From the NCBI GenBank assembly GCA_947568835.1, contig OX387603.1:24824651-24888650 (forward strand): a stretch of DNA of 64,000 nt, given 5' to 3'. Source of the stretch: Protonemura montana. Taxonomy: Eukaryota > Arthropoda > Insecta > Plecoptera > Nemouridae. The first letter of the stretch is position 1. Every line of letters begins with the position of its first letter. Below, piece by piece: positions 1-10,961 of the stretch. The notes under the pieces were generated by a model that saw only the letters and a list, made by a program, of their open reading frames with translations, was not told the DNA's origin and made no database searches. The position numbers and the translations under genes are program-made.

Positions 1-472
1 TTTAAAAGCGGCCCTGTGAGAATAGAGGACTAGAAAAGCCTGGCTTAAAGATATGCTCCATAGACGTGCAAATTAAAACCCATCTGAGTTTCCACACAAA
101 TGGTGCTGGACATTGAATTTGGATATGGAACCGGACCGGCTATCAACAAAGTGGCTGGAGGCAGGGGATTTCGACGACACAACAGGAATCTGAAAGGAGC
201 TAAAAAAAAAAAAGTAGCTCGGGGGTACGAGAAATAAATTGCAGGTAATTAAGAAAATAAATATGTTTATTGGAACAAACTCGTATGATTACGAAATTCA
301 CAAACCAGTAAATACTAACTGTGATCAAACATTATTTAACTAACATGAAATATGGCACGTTTGATCGAGAATCAGCACTTACATAGTGATATCGTAACAG
401 AGTTTGTATACAAATTCGTATAAAAATATAAAATCTATAGGAAGCGAACACAGGGTGCTGACAGCAGTAGAA

Positions 473-1307
473 TTAGTAGGCGTAGGTGGCGTACGGCGAC
501 GAGAAGGTGGCCTTGCCATACGATCCGTGGGCGGCGACGGCAACCACGGGGGCGGCGTACTTAGCGACCACGGGGGCAGCACGGTAAACGGGGGCGGCGT
601 GGTAGACAGGCGCCGGGCGGTAGACGGGGGCGGCGTGGTAAGCCAGAGGGGCGGCGTATTTGGCGACCACAGGGGCGGCGACGATGGCCTTGGCGACTCC
701 AGCCTCACGGTGGACGACCGCGTTGAAACCGTTGTGGTCATCGGCGGTGTACTCGACAACGCGACGGCTGCCGTCGGCCTCGATCAGCGAGTACGAGCCG
801 CGGACGACGTCACCGTCGCGGGACTCTTCCTGGGTCTTCTGGTCGCCGGTGTGCGCGTCGTGGACGGCGTACGCAAAGTGGTACTGGGGGTGGGCGTCTA
901 CTTCGACGGTCTTCAACAAGGGGGTGGCATAGCCGAGGGGGGAGGCGCTGGCGGCGGCCACGAGGGCGAACAGGGCGAAGAGCTGTAGATGAAATCGCAA
1001 GGTTGTTAGCCTAAGCGCTATTAATAGCAGATATAACCAACGAACAATAGACATGTTTAAGAGTGCTCACTAAAAGCTTAAGGTACTTTAACTGAATCAT
1101 ACATTAAAATAAAAAATGCGAAATATTTTCAATCAAGCTAGACTGTTATTTAACGCTAAAAGGAAATTTGACTTCAGTGTCCTTATTATGAATATTTTTC
1201 TGGTAAACCCTCTTAGCCGGGATTTGTTGAGCTAAATGGCTGATGCGATTAACCGGGCACTTTTTGAATCGCAGTGTGATAACTGAACCATGTACCTTGA
1301 ATGCCAT
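473..1307 (-). CDS. CPR-1: RR-2 cuticular protein (173 aa), join(473..982, 1296..1307)
   Basis: Secreted structural protein of the cuticle, predicted to bind chitin fibres through its RR-2 domain. Exon 1 (1296-1307) codes M-A-F-K and ends at a GT donor. The 313-bp intron ends in CTACAG, and exon 2 (473-982) continues in phase 0. Residues 1-17 form a signal peptide ending ASASA/SP. The RR-2 domain spans about 31-95, starting E-V-D-A-H-P-Q-Y and holding TGD, DGDVV, the aromatic Y-S-L and E-Y-T-A-D, and closing G-F-N-A-V-V. The tail is AAPV/Y-rich and ends SSPYATYAY, a terminus shared with CPR-2 and CPR-3. A poly(A) signal (TTTATT on the plus strand) is at 266-271. The protein is identical to CPR-2. 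The long frame open on the opposite strand is a composition shadow. Confidence 0.93.
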
Positions 1308-1360
1308 TTCTGCGGAGTGCTGCGTGCTGTACTGTTGGCTTCTGGAAGACGGATTAATCC

Positions 1361-1400
1361 AAACTGATACTTTCTGCACTTGTCGCCCGGGTATTTATGT
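1361..1400 (-). promoter_or_regulatory. CPR-1 core promoter (TATA-like + initiator)
   Basis: On the minus strand, an ACATAAATAC TATA-like box at 1391-1400 lies about 30 bp before GTATCAGTTT at 1361-1370, which fits the arthropod initiator TCAGT. The initiator is about 55 bp before the ATG. The TATA box is weaker than the TATATAA/TATAAAA of most other genes in the array. A GC-rich block at about 1405-1600 upstream, including CACGTG at 1580-1585, is kept with few changes in CPR-2. Confidence 0.72.
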
Positions 1401-1809
1401 GTCTACGAGACGCTGGCAAACACCCGGTGCAGCGGGGCACCCGGGGCTGGCGTGGGGTAAACGGGGCACCGGTCGCCGGGTGAGGGAGAATTGGCACCGA
1501 CCCACCGTCCGACTTCCCTCGCCGCCTTCCTCCGGCCACGGCGTTATCGCACTCGGAAAGTGAGAGATCGAGGCGTGACCACGTGCGATAGGTGCTAATT
1601 GAACTTTTATTGTATTCTCTGCGCGAGCGATTGGGTCGGCAATTAAACCGAACTAGCCACAAATATTGGATGGGGATATTGTCTTGAGTTGCATTAGGGG
1701 AACAACGTCTTTTTTTTTCAAAAAATTATGTTTCTTGAATTAATACGTTGTAGATACCGGGCGAAACTAGGATAGGAAGTGGAAGCAGTTATGCAAGGTG
1801 TTACAGAAG

Positions 1810-3400
1810 GAATGAGCCCTGTGGCCAGCGCAGCAATGTTGATTGTTACGATTGGCGAGACTGACTGACGTTTGTTGGAGTGATACCGGTGGCGTCACAC
1901 TTATTTGTATCTGCTGATTAAGTTTTACTAACTATGATGATTGCCCGGTAGGGTTATTGTTAGTACAAAAATAAAATCAATTGAAGGAACATTTTATGGT
2001 CTCAGGGGTTGCCTTTGATGAAAAAAAAACACTTTAATTTTACTTTTTATGTGTGGCAACGTCTTAGGGACTCGAAGATATTTGTTATTTACAGCGAAAC
2101 ACAAGTTGTAGTTCAATTGAACATATCTGGCGACTGTTTGCTCATTTCAAATTGTGCTATTTGACTGCCATTTCTAAGCTGGTGCTTAGAAATGATAACA
2201 TCACCATTTTAGTAGAGTTGTGTAGTCCTTTGCTGTCCAAATAAAAGAATAGGTAAGAATTAAAAACTTAACAGAACCGCAATAGCATATCAACGAATTG
2301 GAACTTTAAATTCGTTTTTAAGAACCGGTTTTACCGATCTCCCCAAATCTTAGTCGAACTAAGTGTCAGGCGTTTTACCACATTTTTGAAGTGAAAAGTT
2401 CCTCGTTCAACGTTTAGAACCCTATTTTCTGTATTTTTTGTTGACAAATTGAGAGGTAACTCCGAGTTGATGACGCACAACTAGCATCATCTACTTTACT
2501 ATTCAGATTTTTGCTCATACTAACAATGTTTAAACATAAGTTCTGTTTTGGCGCTCAGTGAACGGTCGGTGCACGACAATACCCGGTTTTGGCCATCGTG
2601 CCTGATTTTCAATTCATTTGCAGATATATCTGCATGCCTAATTTAATCAAGAGCCTCGGTTTTGAACCGCAATTCACAAGGTGAAATGCGTTTTCTTATC
2701 AAATTCTGACTTCTTGCCAAAATATGTGTTCTTTCGGAAGCAATTTTGAAGCTCCTGCTCGGCGAGTATTTCCTCGGTTCCACTTTGAAGGCAAAACGCA
2801 TCAAGCAATTCTGCTTAAAGTCCAGGCTCTTGGGACACAAATATTTACCAAAATTGAAAATGTTTTTCACTTTTAAAGCTGTTCTTCAAAATCAACCATA
2901 TGCATAATGTTGTTGTAAGTGTGATGAGTGTCAATAGCATATTTCTTTTTCTTTTTTTTTCTTTTTTTTGCTGGTGCCCCCATCTTGCCCCGGCAGCAAG
3001 GCGATCGCTTTACACTACACCCCCTCTGCCTCGCACTACCAAAGATTGTGAAGCCCGTTGCAAGCAACAGGAATCTCTGATGTGCGGACATGCAAGGATT
3101 CATGCAAGGATCAACAATGTTGGAGAGGTAGAAGGCATTGTTCAGCATTTCGGCTGGTGTAATGCTGTCATGCTTGGTAGTTAGTAGGTTTGACATTCCA
3201 AGATGCAATCGAGAAGAGAGAGAGAGACAGTAAAAAGACCGACACGAAAGTAAGATTGTGACGATCAAACACTCTGCCGTGACATGTAGATAGAGAAGAG
3301 TAGGTTGCATCCCCACTAGAAGTGAGTTGGCTAAATCTGCGATAGGGCTGTCAATGTAGTCTCCCTGGGAGTAAGAATTGGATTAGATGAATAGCATCAT
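1810..3400. other. Intergenic, no gene seen
   Basis: Between the two duplicate units I see no recognisable coding exon, RNA gene or transposon domain. A T-rich polypyrimidine run lies at about 2941-2970. Open frames here are short and match no family I know. Confidence 0.55.
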
Positions 3401-3886
3401 GCTAGTGACCCGATTTTTAAAAGAAACCCTGTAAGAATGGGGGGCTATAAAAACCTGGCTTAAAGATAGTCTCCAAAGGCGTGCAAATTAAAATCCATCT
3501 GAGTTTCCACACAAATGGTACTGGACATTGAATTTGGATATGGAACCGGACCGGCTATCAACAAAGTGCCTGGAGGCAGGGGATTTCGACGACACAACAG
3601 GAATCTGAAAGGAGCTAAAAAAAAAGTAGCTCGGGGGTACGAGAAATAAATTGCAGGTAATTAAGAAAATAAATATATTTATTGAGGAACAAACTCGTTT
3701 GTTTACGATATTAACAAACCAGTAAATACTAACTGTGATCAAACATTATTTAACTAACATAATATCTGGCACGTTTGATCGAGAATCAGCACTTACATAG
3801 TGATATCGTAACAGAGTTTGTATACAAATTCGTATAAAAATATAAAATCTATAGGAAGCGAACACAGGGTGCTGACAGCAGTAGAA

Positions 3887-4706
3887 TTAGTAGGCGTAGG
3901 TGGCGTACGGCGACGAGAAGGTGGCCTTGCCATACGATCCGTGGGCGGCGACGGCGACCACGGGGGCGGCGTACTTAGCGACCACGGGGGCAGCACGGTA
4001 AACGGGGGCGGCGTGGTAGACAGGCGCTGGGCGGTAGACGGGGGCGGCGTGGTAAGCCAGAGGGGCGGCGTATTTGGCGACCACAGGGGCGGCGACGATG
4101 GCCTTGGCGACTCCAGCCTCACGGTGGACGACCGCGTTGAAACCGTTGTGGTCATCGGCGGTGTACTCGACAACGCGACGGCTGCCGTCGGCCTCGATCA
4201 GCGAGTACGAGCCGCGGACGACGTCACCGTCGCGGGACTCTTCCTGGGTCTTCTGGTCGCCGGTGTGCGCGTCGTGGACGGCGTACGCAAAGTGGTACTG
4301 GGGGTGGGCGTCTACTTCGACGGTCTTCAACAAGGGGGTGGCATAGCCGAGGGGGGAGGCGCTGGCGGCGGCCACGAGGGCGAACAGGGCGAAGAGCTGT
4401 AGATGAAATCGCAAGGTTGTTAGCCTAAGCGCTATTAATAGCAGATATAACCAACGAACAATATACATTTTTAAGAGTGCTCACTATAATCTAAAGGTAC
4501 TTTAACTGAATCATGCATTAAAATTAAAAATACAATCGACTTTCAATCAAGCTAGACTGTCCTTATCACGATTTTTTTCTGGTAAGCCCTCTCAGGTAAA
4601 CGTGAGTAAAGCAAGAAGGGATTTGTTCAGCTAAATGCCCGATGCAATTAACCGGGCACTTTTTGAATCCCAGTGTGATAACTGAACCATGTACCTTGAA
4701 AGCCAT
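3887..4706 (-). CDS. CPR-2: RR-2 cuticular protein (173 aa), join(3887..4396, 4695..4706)
   Basis: Tandem duplicate of CPR-1 with an identical predicted protein: signal peptide 1-17, RR-2 domain about 31-95, AAPVY-rich tail ending SSPYATYAY. Exon 1 (4695-4706) is M-A-F-K, using GCT for Ala where CPR-1 uses GCA. The intron is 298 bp, with the acceptor CTACAG directly before 4396. Exon 2 differs from CPR-1 at only two bases that I can find (3956 and 4028), both silent. A poly(A) signal (plus-strand TTTATT) lies near 3679. It is intact by every visible criterion and probably adds dosage of the same cuticle component. Confidence 0.93.
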
Positions 4707-4759
4707 TTCTGCGGAGTGCTGCGTGCTGTACTGTTGGCTTCTGGAAGACGGATTAATCC

Positions 4760-4799
4760 AAACTGATACTTTCTGCACTTGTCGCCCGGGTATTTATGT
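4760..4799 (-). promoter_or_regulatory. CPR-2 core promoter (TATA-like + initiator)
   Basis: Same design as CPR-1: ACATAAATAC at 4790-4799 and GTATCAGTTT at 4760-4769, both read on the minus strand. CACGTG recurs upstream at 4979-4984. Confidence 0.72.
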
Positions 4800-5214
4800 G
4801 TCTACGAGACGCTGGCAGACACCCGGTGCAGCGGGGCACCCGGGGCTGGCGTGGGGCAAACGGGGCACCGGTCGCCGGGTGCGGGAGAATTGGCACCGAC
4901 CCACCGTCCGGCTTCCCTCGCCGCCTTCCTCCGGCCACGGCGTTAACGCACTCGGAAAGTGAGAGATCGAGGCGTGACCACGTGCGATAGGTGCTAATTG
5001 AACTTGCAGTGTTATATCTGCAAGAGATATTAGGTCGGCAACCGACCAAACTTTTGAAGCTGGACCTAAATTTTCTATGGAACCATTATTCGTGTTTTTA
5101 TTTTAACCGAAAGTGGCCTTTTTTTCAGCGTTATTTTTTTTTAAGTGATTTAATCTGCCATCGATAAGTCGGGCGAAACTGGATAGGAAGTCAAAGTGGT
5201 TATATGCATGTTTG

Positions 5215-6365
5215 CCCGCGAAAGACACGCGGAAGTAGGCTGCGAATTCTAGTCCATGAGCAACATTTTGTACTTGGTCAAGCTGCATGCCTCTGTCTAC
5301 AGTTCCCGATGATGTAAACGTTGTCTATGCTATTGCTAGGGGTGGTGCATGCCTGTCTTTGTGGCTGTCGATGAAACTCAGGGCTCTAACACAGCAAATT
5401 GAAATCTAGACGAGATGTTAATCTCACCATTTAGGTGCGTCCTTCACTTGCTTCACTGTAGGTACTTTATTGATCGGCAGAACGAACACATAAAGTCTGA
5501 TAAATTGCGGATGTTACGTGGCGGCACAAGTAAAGCATCCTCTTTTCAATGGCAATCAGATTTCCTTTTTCTCTCTTATTGCATCGTTAGGACATAACAA
5601 CTTCTGCACTCTTCATAAACTCTTATACAAAAGTTTACGTGAAACGGCGCTTTTTTTGCTAATTTTATTTCAATGAAATTGTACCTGGTCCCCACACAGT
5701 AAGTACAATTTCTCGTGCACAAACGGGTTGCAAAATCTGCAAGCAGTCAGAATTCTAGTGTTATTGAACAATCATATCACGGTATCGATAGTAGAACAGA
5801 TACAAGTGCTGACCACTCGTTCAAAATACGGCGCAAGCCTTTCATAGGTAATTTAGAAAAATGAGCCAGCTAAAAGTGAGTTTTGCTCTCCTCACACCAG
5901 GCACAGTTCATGGCAAAAACCTTGCAGCGAGCGGCGAATTCTTTATGATTGTCAAAACGCGACCGAACGTATATGTGAGGTAATAGTGCAGTGGGTTATG
6001 TAAAGGTGAAATAATTTCAATTAGCCTGTTGTTATGGCACACGATACGATAATGAAAGCACTTGCTCCATTAAAATAGCACGGTGAAATGTGCCGACTCA
6101 TTTCTGCGGAAAATGCACGCAACGCAAGGCGACTTTCAGCGGGCGCGACGAAATAAAAATAACAAAAATATTCGCCGCACGCCGAAATGATTTTACTTTT
6201 TTTCTGCTCGACCATATTGGAGCAATGCAATGTATAACTTTCATCAATAAAACTTGCATGTTTGTCGAAGACCATACGCGACATACAATTCGTTGTTATT
6301 GCCAGCCAGGAAGAAAGGAAACGGGCGGATCGACAAATTACCAAGAGACAATTAAGAAGAAGTGC
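5215..6365. other. Intergenic, no gene seen
   Basis: No coding exon or repeat is recognised. The right part (from about 6370) is the 3' untranslated side of CPR-3, with a TTTATT poly(A) signal at 6370-6375. Confidence 0.55.
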
Positions 6366-6578
6366 CCAATTTATTTTCAAATTGAATCACATTTTTACAT
6401 TAGCGTATCGCGCCCAAACGGGCACGGTACTTTTGTAGCAGTAGGCAAAGCGTTGCATGGTCGACCACATGAAGGGCCGCTAAACATAAGACAATCCGCC
6501 AACGCTGCGCTGGACAGCGCTGTACTGGCCATGGTGGGACTCTAGGATCACTCTCTTGTGCGTCTCGCACTTACGCTT

Positions 6579-7788
6579 CTAGTACGCGTAGGTGGCGTGC
6601 GGCGACGAATAGCTCGCCTTGGACACGAAGCTCGGCGCGTACGAGTAGCTCTTGACGGCAGGGTACGCCAAGGCAGGTGCGGCGTACGCGATCTTGGGCG
6701 CAGCGTAGGTGACGGGAGCGTACGAGCCGTGGTACGACACCGCGGGGGCGGCTTGTGCGTAGTGGACGGCGGGGGCAGCGTAGTGCAGAGGAGCAGGGGC
6801 GGCGTATTGAATGGGGGCGGGCGCGCTGTAAGCGACCTTCACGGGGGCGGCGTATTGAACGGGGGCTGGTGCGGTGTACGCGACTTTGAGAGGAGCGGCC
6901 ACCACCTTCGGGGTGCCTTCGTTCTTGACGACGGCGTTGAATCCGTTGACATCATCGGCGGTGTAGTCGACGGTACGACGGGTGCCGTCAGCTTCGACGA
7001 ACGAGTACGATCCCCTGACAACATCGCCATCGCGGCTCTCCTGCTGGGTCTTCACGTCTCCGGTGGAAGCGTCGGCAACGGCGTACTCGTAGCTGTACTT
7101 GGGGTGGGCATCGAAGGGTTCTAGCTCCTGGACTTTGAGGGGGGCGGCGTAGACGACGGGCTTAGGGGCGATGTAGGTAGCCACTTGCTTGGGCGCCACG
7201 TAGCTGTAGGTAATCGGCTTGGGGGCGTTGTAGGCAATGGGGGCGGCGTACTGGACCTGGGGGGCGGCATAATGGACCTGAGGGGCAGCGTATTGGACCT
7301 GAGGGGCAGCGTATTGGATCTGAGGGGCGGCGTGGTACTGAACTGCGGGTGCAGAGTACGCGACGGCGGGCTGCGAGTATTGGTACACCTGAGGGGCATT
7401 GATGTAGCCGGCGGAAGCCGAAGCCAGCAGGGCGGCGACGAGGATCAACTGCGGAAGAGAACGAGGGGTCAGTGACGACGGGGTCAGGTCACAGGTCGGG
7501 GGCCAAAATACGGTGACACGGCCAGATTTCTTGTAACCCTTTGCTATAGGAAAAATACACTACTGTAGCATTCCGTCTCATTTTTGAGAAAAGCAAAACA
7601 AAGAAACAATTCAAAATGCAACTGGGTTTATGAAAACCGAAAATAAATTGTATTTTTCCCACATTTTACCCACAATAGGTTTCTAGGGCGATTCCGAAAT
7701 AAGCACATTGTGTCACTTCAATTTCAACTTAGAGTAGGTAATTACTATATATGTGCAATACTGAGTGAAATACTACCTTAATTGCCAT
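6579..7788 (-). CDS. CPR-3: RR-2 cuticular protein with long N-terminal arm (293 aa), join(6579..7448, 7777..7788)
   Basis: Secreted chitin-binding cuticle protein. Exon 1 (7777-7788) codes M-A-I-K. The 328-bp intron ends TTCCGCAG before L-I-L-V at 7448. The signal peptide is about 1-18. A long arm (about 20-115) has repeated Y-A-A-P-Q-V units. The RR-2 domain is at about 116-178 (F-D-A-H-P-K-Y, TGD, DGDVV, D-Y-T-A-D, G-F-N-A-V-V). The C-terminal arm is rich in YAAP and ends SSPHATYAY, almost the terminus of CPR-1/2, so these three form a subgroup. A poly(A) signal (TTTATT on the plus strand) at 6370-6375 gives a 3' UTR of about 200 nt. Confidence 0.93.
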
Positions 7789-7818
7789 GGTGTGGTGCTG
7801 GTGTCGAAGAAATGATCG

Positions 7819-7854
7819 AACTGAATGATCCAGATGATCTTCCCCGCTTATATA
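7819..7854 (-). promoter_or_regulatory. CPR-3 core promoter (TATA + initiator)
   Basis: TATATAA at 7848-7854 on the minus strand is followed about 32 bp later by ATTCAGTT, whose TCAGTT occupies 7819-7824. The initiator lies about 35 bp before the ATG. Confidence 0.82.
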
Positions 7855-7889
7855 CTCGTCTCATCTGCGAGGATCCTCGGTGGTCGCAT

Positions 7890-10860
7890 CGCCTCTCCCA
7901 CTGCCCTTTCGACCGCCGCCTTCCACAGCCTACTCGCTTGCTTGCTCGACCGCTGGTTAATTATTTCACAAAAACAAATAAAGAACCAGTCTTCTCGCGG
8001 TGGTAATAAAGGAAAAGTGCTCGCCGCAGAGAGGAGAGGCTGCTGAAGCTATTTCAGGAAACCGCGACTCTTCGAACTGGGTCGGTAGGCACTTGGTCCG
8101 AAGATCACCTCGACATGTCAACAGAAACACTGAATTATCGGCGTCCGAAACTCGTCTTTTGAGGACGATTGAAAAAAAGAGCTTCGCCTGTCTTCAATGC
8201 CAGACGAAGCCGAATGTTGCAGTCATCCAAATTGTCCACTGCATTGCAGCCGAGGAATTTGGAGCGCATTTAAAAACCTGACGTGATACGCCATGTGCTG
8301 CGTCGAGGGGGTTAACAAGGGCGTCGTGACATGTCGTGAAAAACTAGACGTGGAAGCAATGAAAAACTTCGTGGCTCTCAGTAAATCATCGCAGCGTTCC
8401 ATTGGCTGGACACACAAGGCATCTTGGCGGCAAATAATGGATTCTTTCTACTTTTTTGCTAATGTCAAGATAAAATCTCGGCTCCACATGGACCGTATCG
8501 ATGTGATGGTTCGCCTACACGGTCTTGTTTTTGCCACAGGACAATAAAATAAGTCAAAGCTGGCATATATGATAGTCTTGAAGGTGAAATAATTCAAAAA
8601 CCACCACCGCTATACCTGTATGGGAAAAAAGGCCATGCCATTTCGATGAAATGACCAAGTCGATATACAATATGATGGCGACCAGCACTGCATGCTAAGC
8701 ACTTCTCCAGAAACGCAGGGAATTTGAGAACAATCTGTTCTAATCTTAGCAGAGAACATGTTTTCTCAGTAACCAATCGCAGCCTGATTACACCCCGAAA
8801 ATTCGGAGACAATCGCCCATAAATTTATCCGGTGATTTATCCGTACCAGCGAGCACCTGGAGCCTGGGGCAAGGCCGCGCCTAACCAGCTCGTTACAGAA
8901 TTGTTACCGACGTTCACATATATCTTTAGATTGTCTGGCCGGGAAAAAGTTGTTCTTATAACAACGAGCACATCCGCACACCGGCGTGGTTGCCACCAGG
9001 AAAAGTGCACGTTTCGAAACGAAACGCGTCAAAAGATCGAACATTCGGACGTGAAATACGTCCGAGGAGCGGTATCGAAGAAGACTCGAACTCGTCTTTA
9101 ATAGGTTTTACATAACTCGCTGCTCCAAAACTCCAGAATCCCGGTTGCCGGTTACGTTTGCACAGCGCGGCGATTACATACCATGTTTTATGGAGATGCC
9201 ACGAGAGAAAAAAAACACGAAACTCGGGCCGAATTAATCAAGCGGACCTTCATGACTGCAGAATTAAAGCCATCTGAATCGTGTAGAACTTTTTATTAAC
9301 CGTATCAAAACATGGCTGGCATTTCGCAAGGCTGATAAGTAAAACCAGATCCGCGCAAAGGAGTCAATTGGAATCTGTTTCACTTTCGACCAGTTGACAT
9401 TTGTTGATGAGCGATGACCCCCCGTATAACGCCGCGGTCTGGTCACCGCGCTGTAAACCAGCCACGATTCGTCCTTGCCAGCCTGCCGGGCCTGCCGTAC
9501 GCGCTCAAATATGCCCTCATTACACCTCAATTAGGATCGTAGGTACCGAGAAGTTACACCCACTCTACAAGGGACCCAATTTAACTGAGGCCTGGCTATC
9601 TCTTGTAAACATACTTTTGGTTATTTGGAATTATTTGGCAATGATGGTGAACCTTTTGAAGGGGTGAACCAATTTGTAGCACGCATTGTGTGACGTGGCA
9701 GACGGCGAATTTTGAGGCACCTGACCTGGGTCGGTTATTGAGGGCTCAGATTGCAAGAAATGGTATTCGTTCTGGCGCCACAGGCAATCTCATCTACTTT
9801 TCCTAACATCAATTTCACATTTATATGTCTTTGCAACATTATACATTTGCCAACCAAAATACTACCAATGTAGATATGTGCTTCCAGCATCCATATCTCA
9901 ACAACACCCAGCCGCGTATGTCTGCAGTATGCGTTTCGACGAACGTTAGTAAAGGTACAGGTAGTAATAATACCATTAACGCAAACTGAGCTAAATCTCA
10001 AGAAAACTCACGAATGTCGCACAAAAATAACGGACTCGCACATAAAATGATCAAACTGGTAATTTAGATGTCATCGTCGCTAACGGGGAGAAGTGATGTG
10101 CTTGGAGACGAATAGACAACAGCTCATAGTGCACATTAGGTGTGGTGAGTCCATCAGGCAACGACGCTGTACGGTAAGACCGTGCCTGTCTCAACACGCA
10201 GGAAATGCAGCTGCACTTGCTGGCGCCTCCACCTCGATGTCTTCGGGCGTCGCAGCTGCAGCCGCGATCCGCGGACGGAAGCGAGTTTCACTTTCCGGTA
10301 TGGAACGCCAGACAAACGTCTAACTAATCGCCGCATGACGCGTCGTTGCAATTCGCCCCAAATACCCGTAATCGTTTCACCTTGAAAGATTTACATAATT
10401 ACTGTGACATAAGCGACATGCGTTGGGCTGGCTGGCTTTCCTAACTCGACTTCAATGAGATATTTGATACATTTCGATCTCGTTTATCAAATAGATTGAT
10501 CTAGAATCTTGTTATAGTGGTTTACAAAAACAGGTAAATAAATAAGTGGGCAAAAGTTGATCGCATTGACCCAGTTAATGGCCACCGACGGACAAGTCGA
10601 CAACGAAGAGCCTAGGTAGTTCACGAGAACTAAGACAGGTATCTCCTCGAGCGACGAGTCTGCAGTTCTACTACAGCCGAGACTACCATCGGCCCAACTC
10701 GAGCTGGACCGAAGAGATCACGGTGGTTTGGATGAAAGATCGGCAATGAGCTGGAGCGAAGACTACAATTGAACAAGAGGACAACGACAGGAACGCGAAC
10801 AAAACCGGGAGGCGCATATAGGAATATCAGGGCTCATACCAACGCAAGAACAATGCAATT
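7890..10860. other. Intergenic, no gene seen
   Basis: About 3 kb with only short, unrecognised open frames and no splice-flanked exon that I can support. No tRNA, SINE or other repeat was identified. Confidence 0.5.
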
Positions 10861-10961
10861 CTGTAGAAAGATAATTTATTTAGCACATGGCTAGCTTTGT
10901 ACGATAATCTTTGAAAAATAAGTTAGAACACAGTCACTTTCAATCAAAGCGAGGTTCCACT

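Larger units (their letters stand above)
1..1607. repeat. Direct tandem duplication, copy A (contains CPR-1)
   Basis: Bases 1 to about 1607 align with 3416 to about 5007 in the same orientation, with patchy similarity continuing to about 1800/5210. The left edge of this copy lies outside the window. The unit carries the promoter, both exons, the intron and the poly(A) region of one cuticular protein gene. Similarity is uneven: the coding exon and about 110 bp 3' of it are almost identical, whereas the middle of the intron and the far 3' flank have many substitutions and small indels. Confidence 0.92.
3416..5007. repeat. Direct tandem duplication, copy B (contains CPR-2)
   Basis: Second copy of the unit described at 1-1607, in the same orientation, offset by about 3.41 kb. 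Intron sequence around 4560-4620 differs from copy A by several indels, while the promoter and coding blocks are nearly unchanged. Patchy similarity to copy A continues to about 5210. Confidence 0.92.

Noticed and set aside
404-988. Long open frame antisense to CPR-1 (and similar antisense frames over every cuticular gene)
   Set aside because: These Gly/Val/Asp-rich frames follow from the GCC/GCT/CCC/TAC codon bias of the real strand. They have no promoter, no signal peptide and no conserved start, and recur wherever the repeat is present.
6090-6545. Open frame of 151 codons next to CPR-3
   Set aside because: It overlaps the 3' untranslated side of CPR-3, resembles no protein and has AT-rich codon use unlike the coding exons here.
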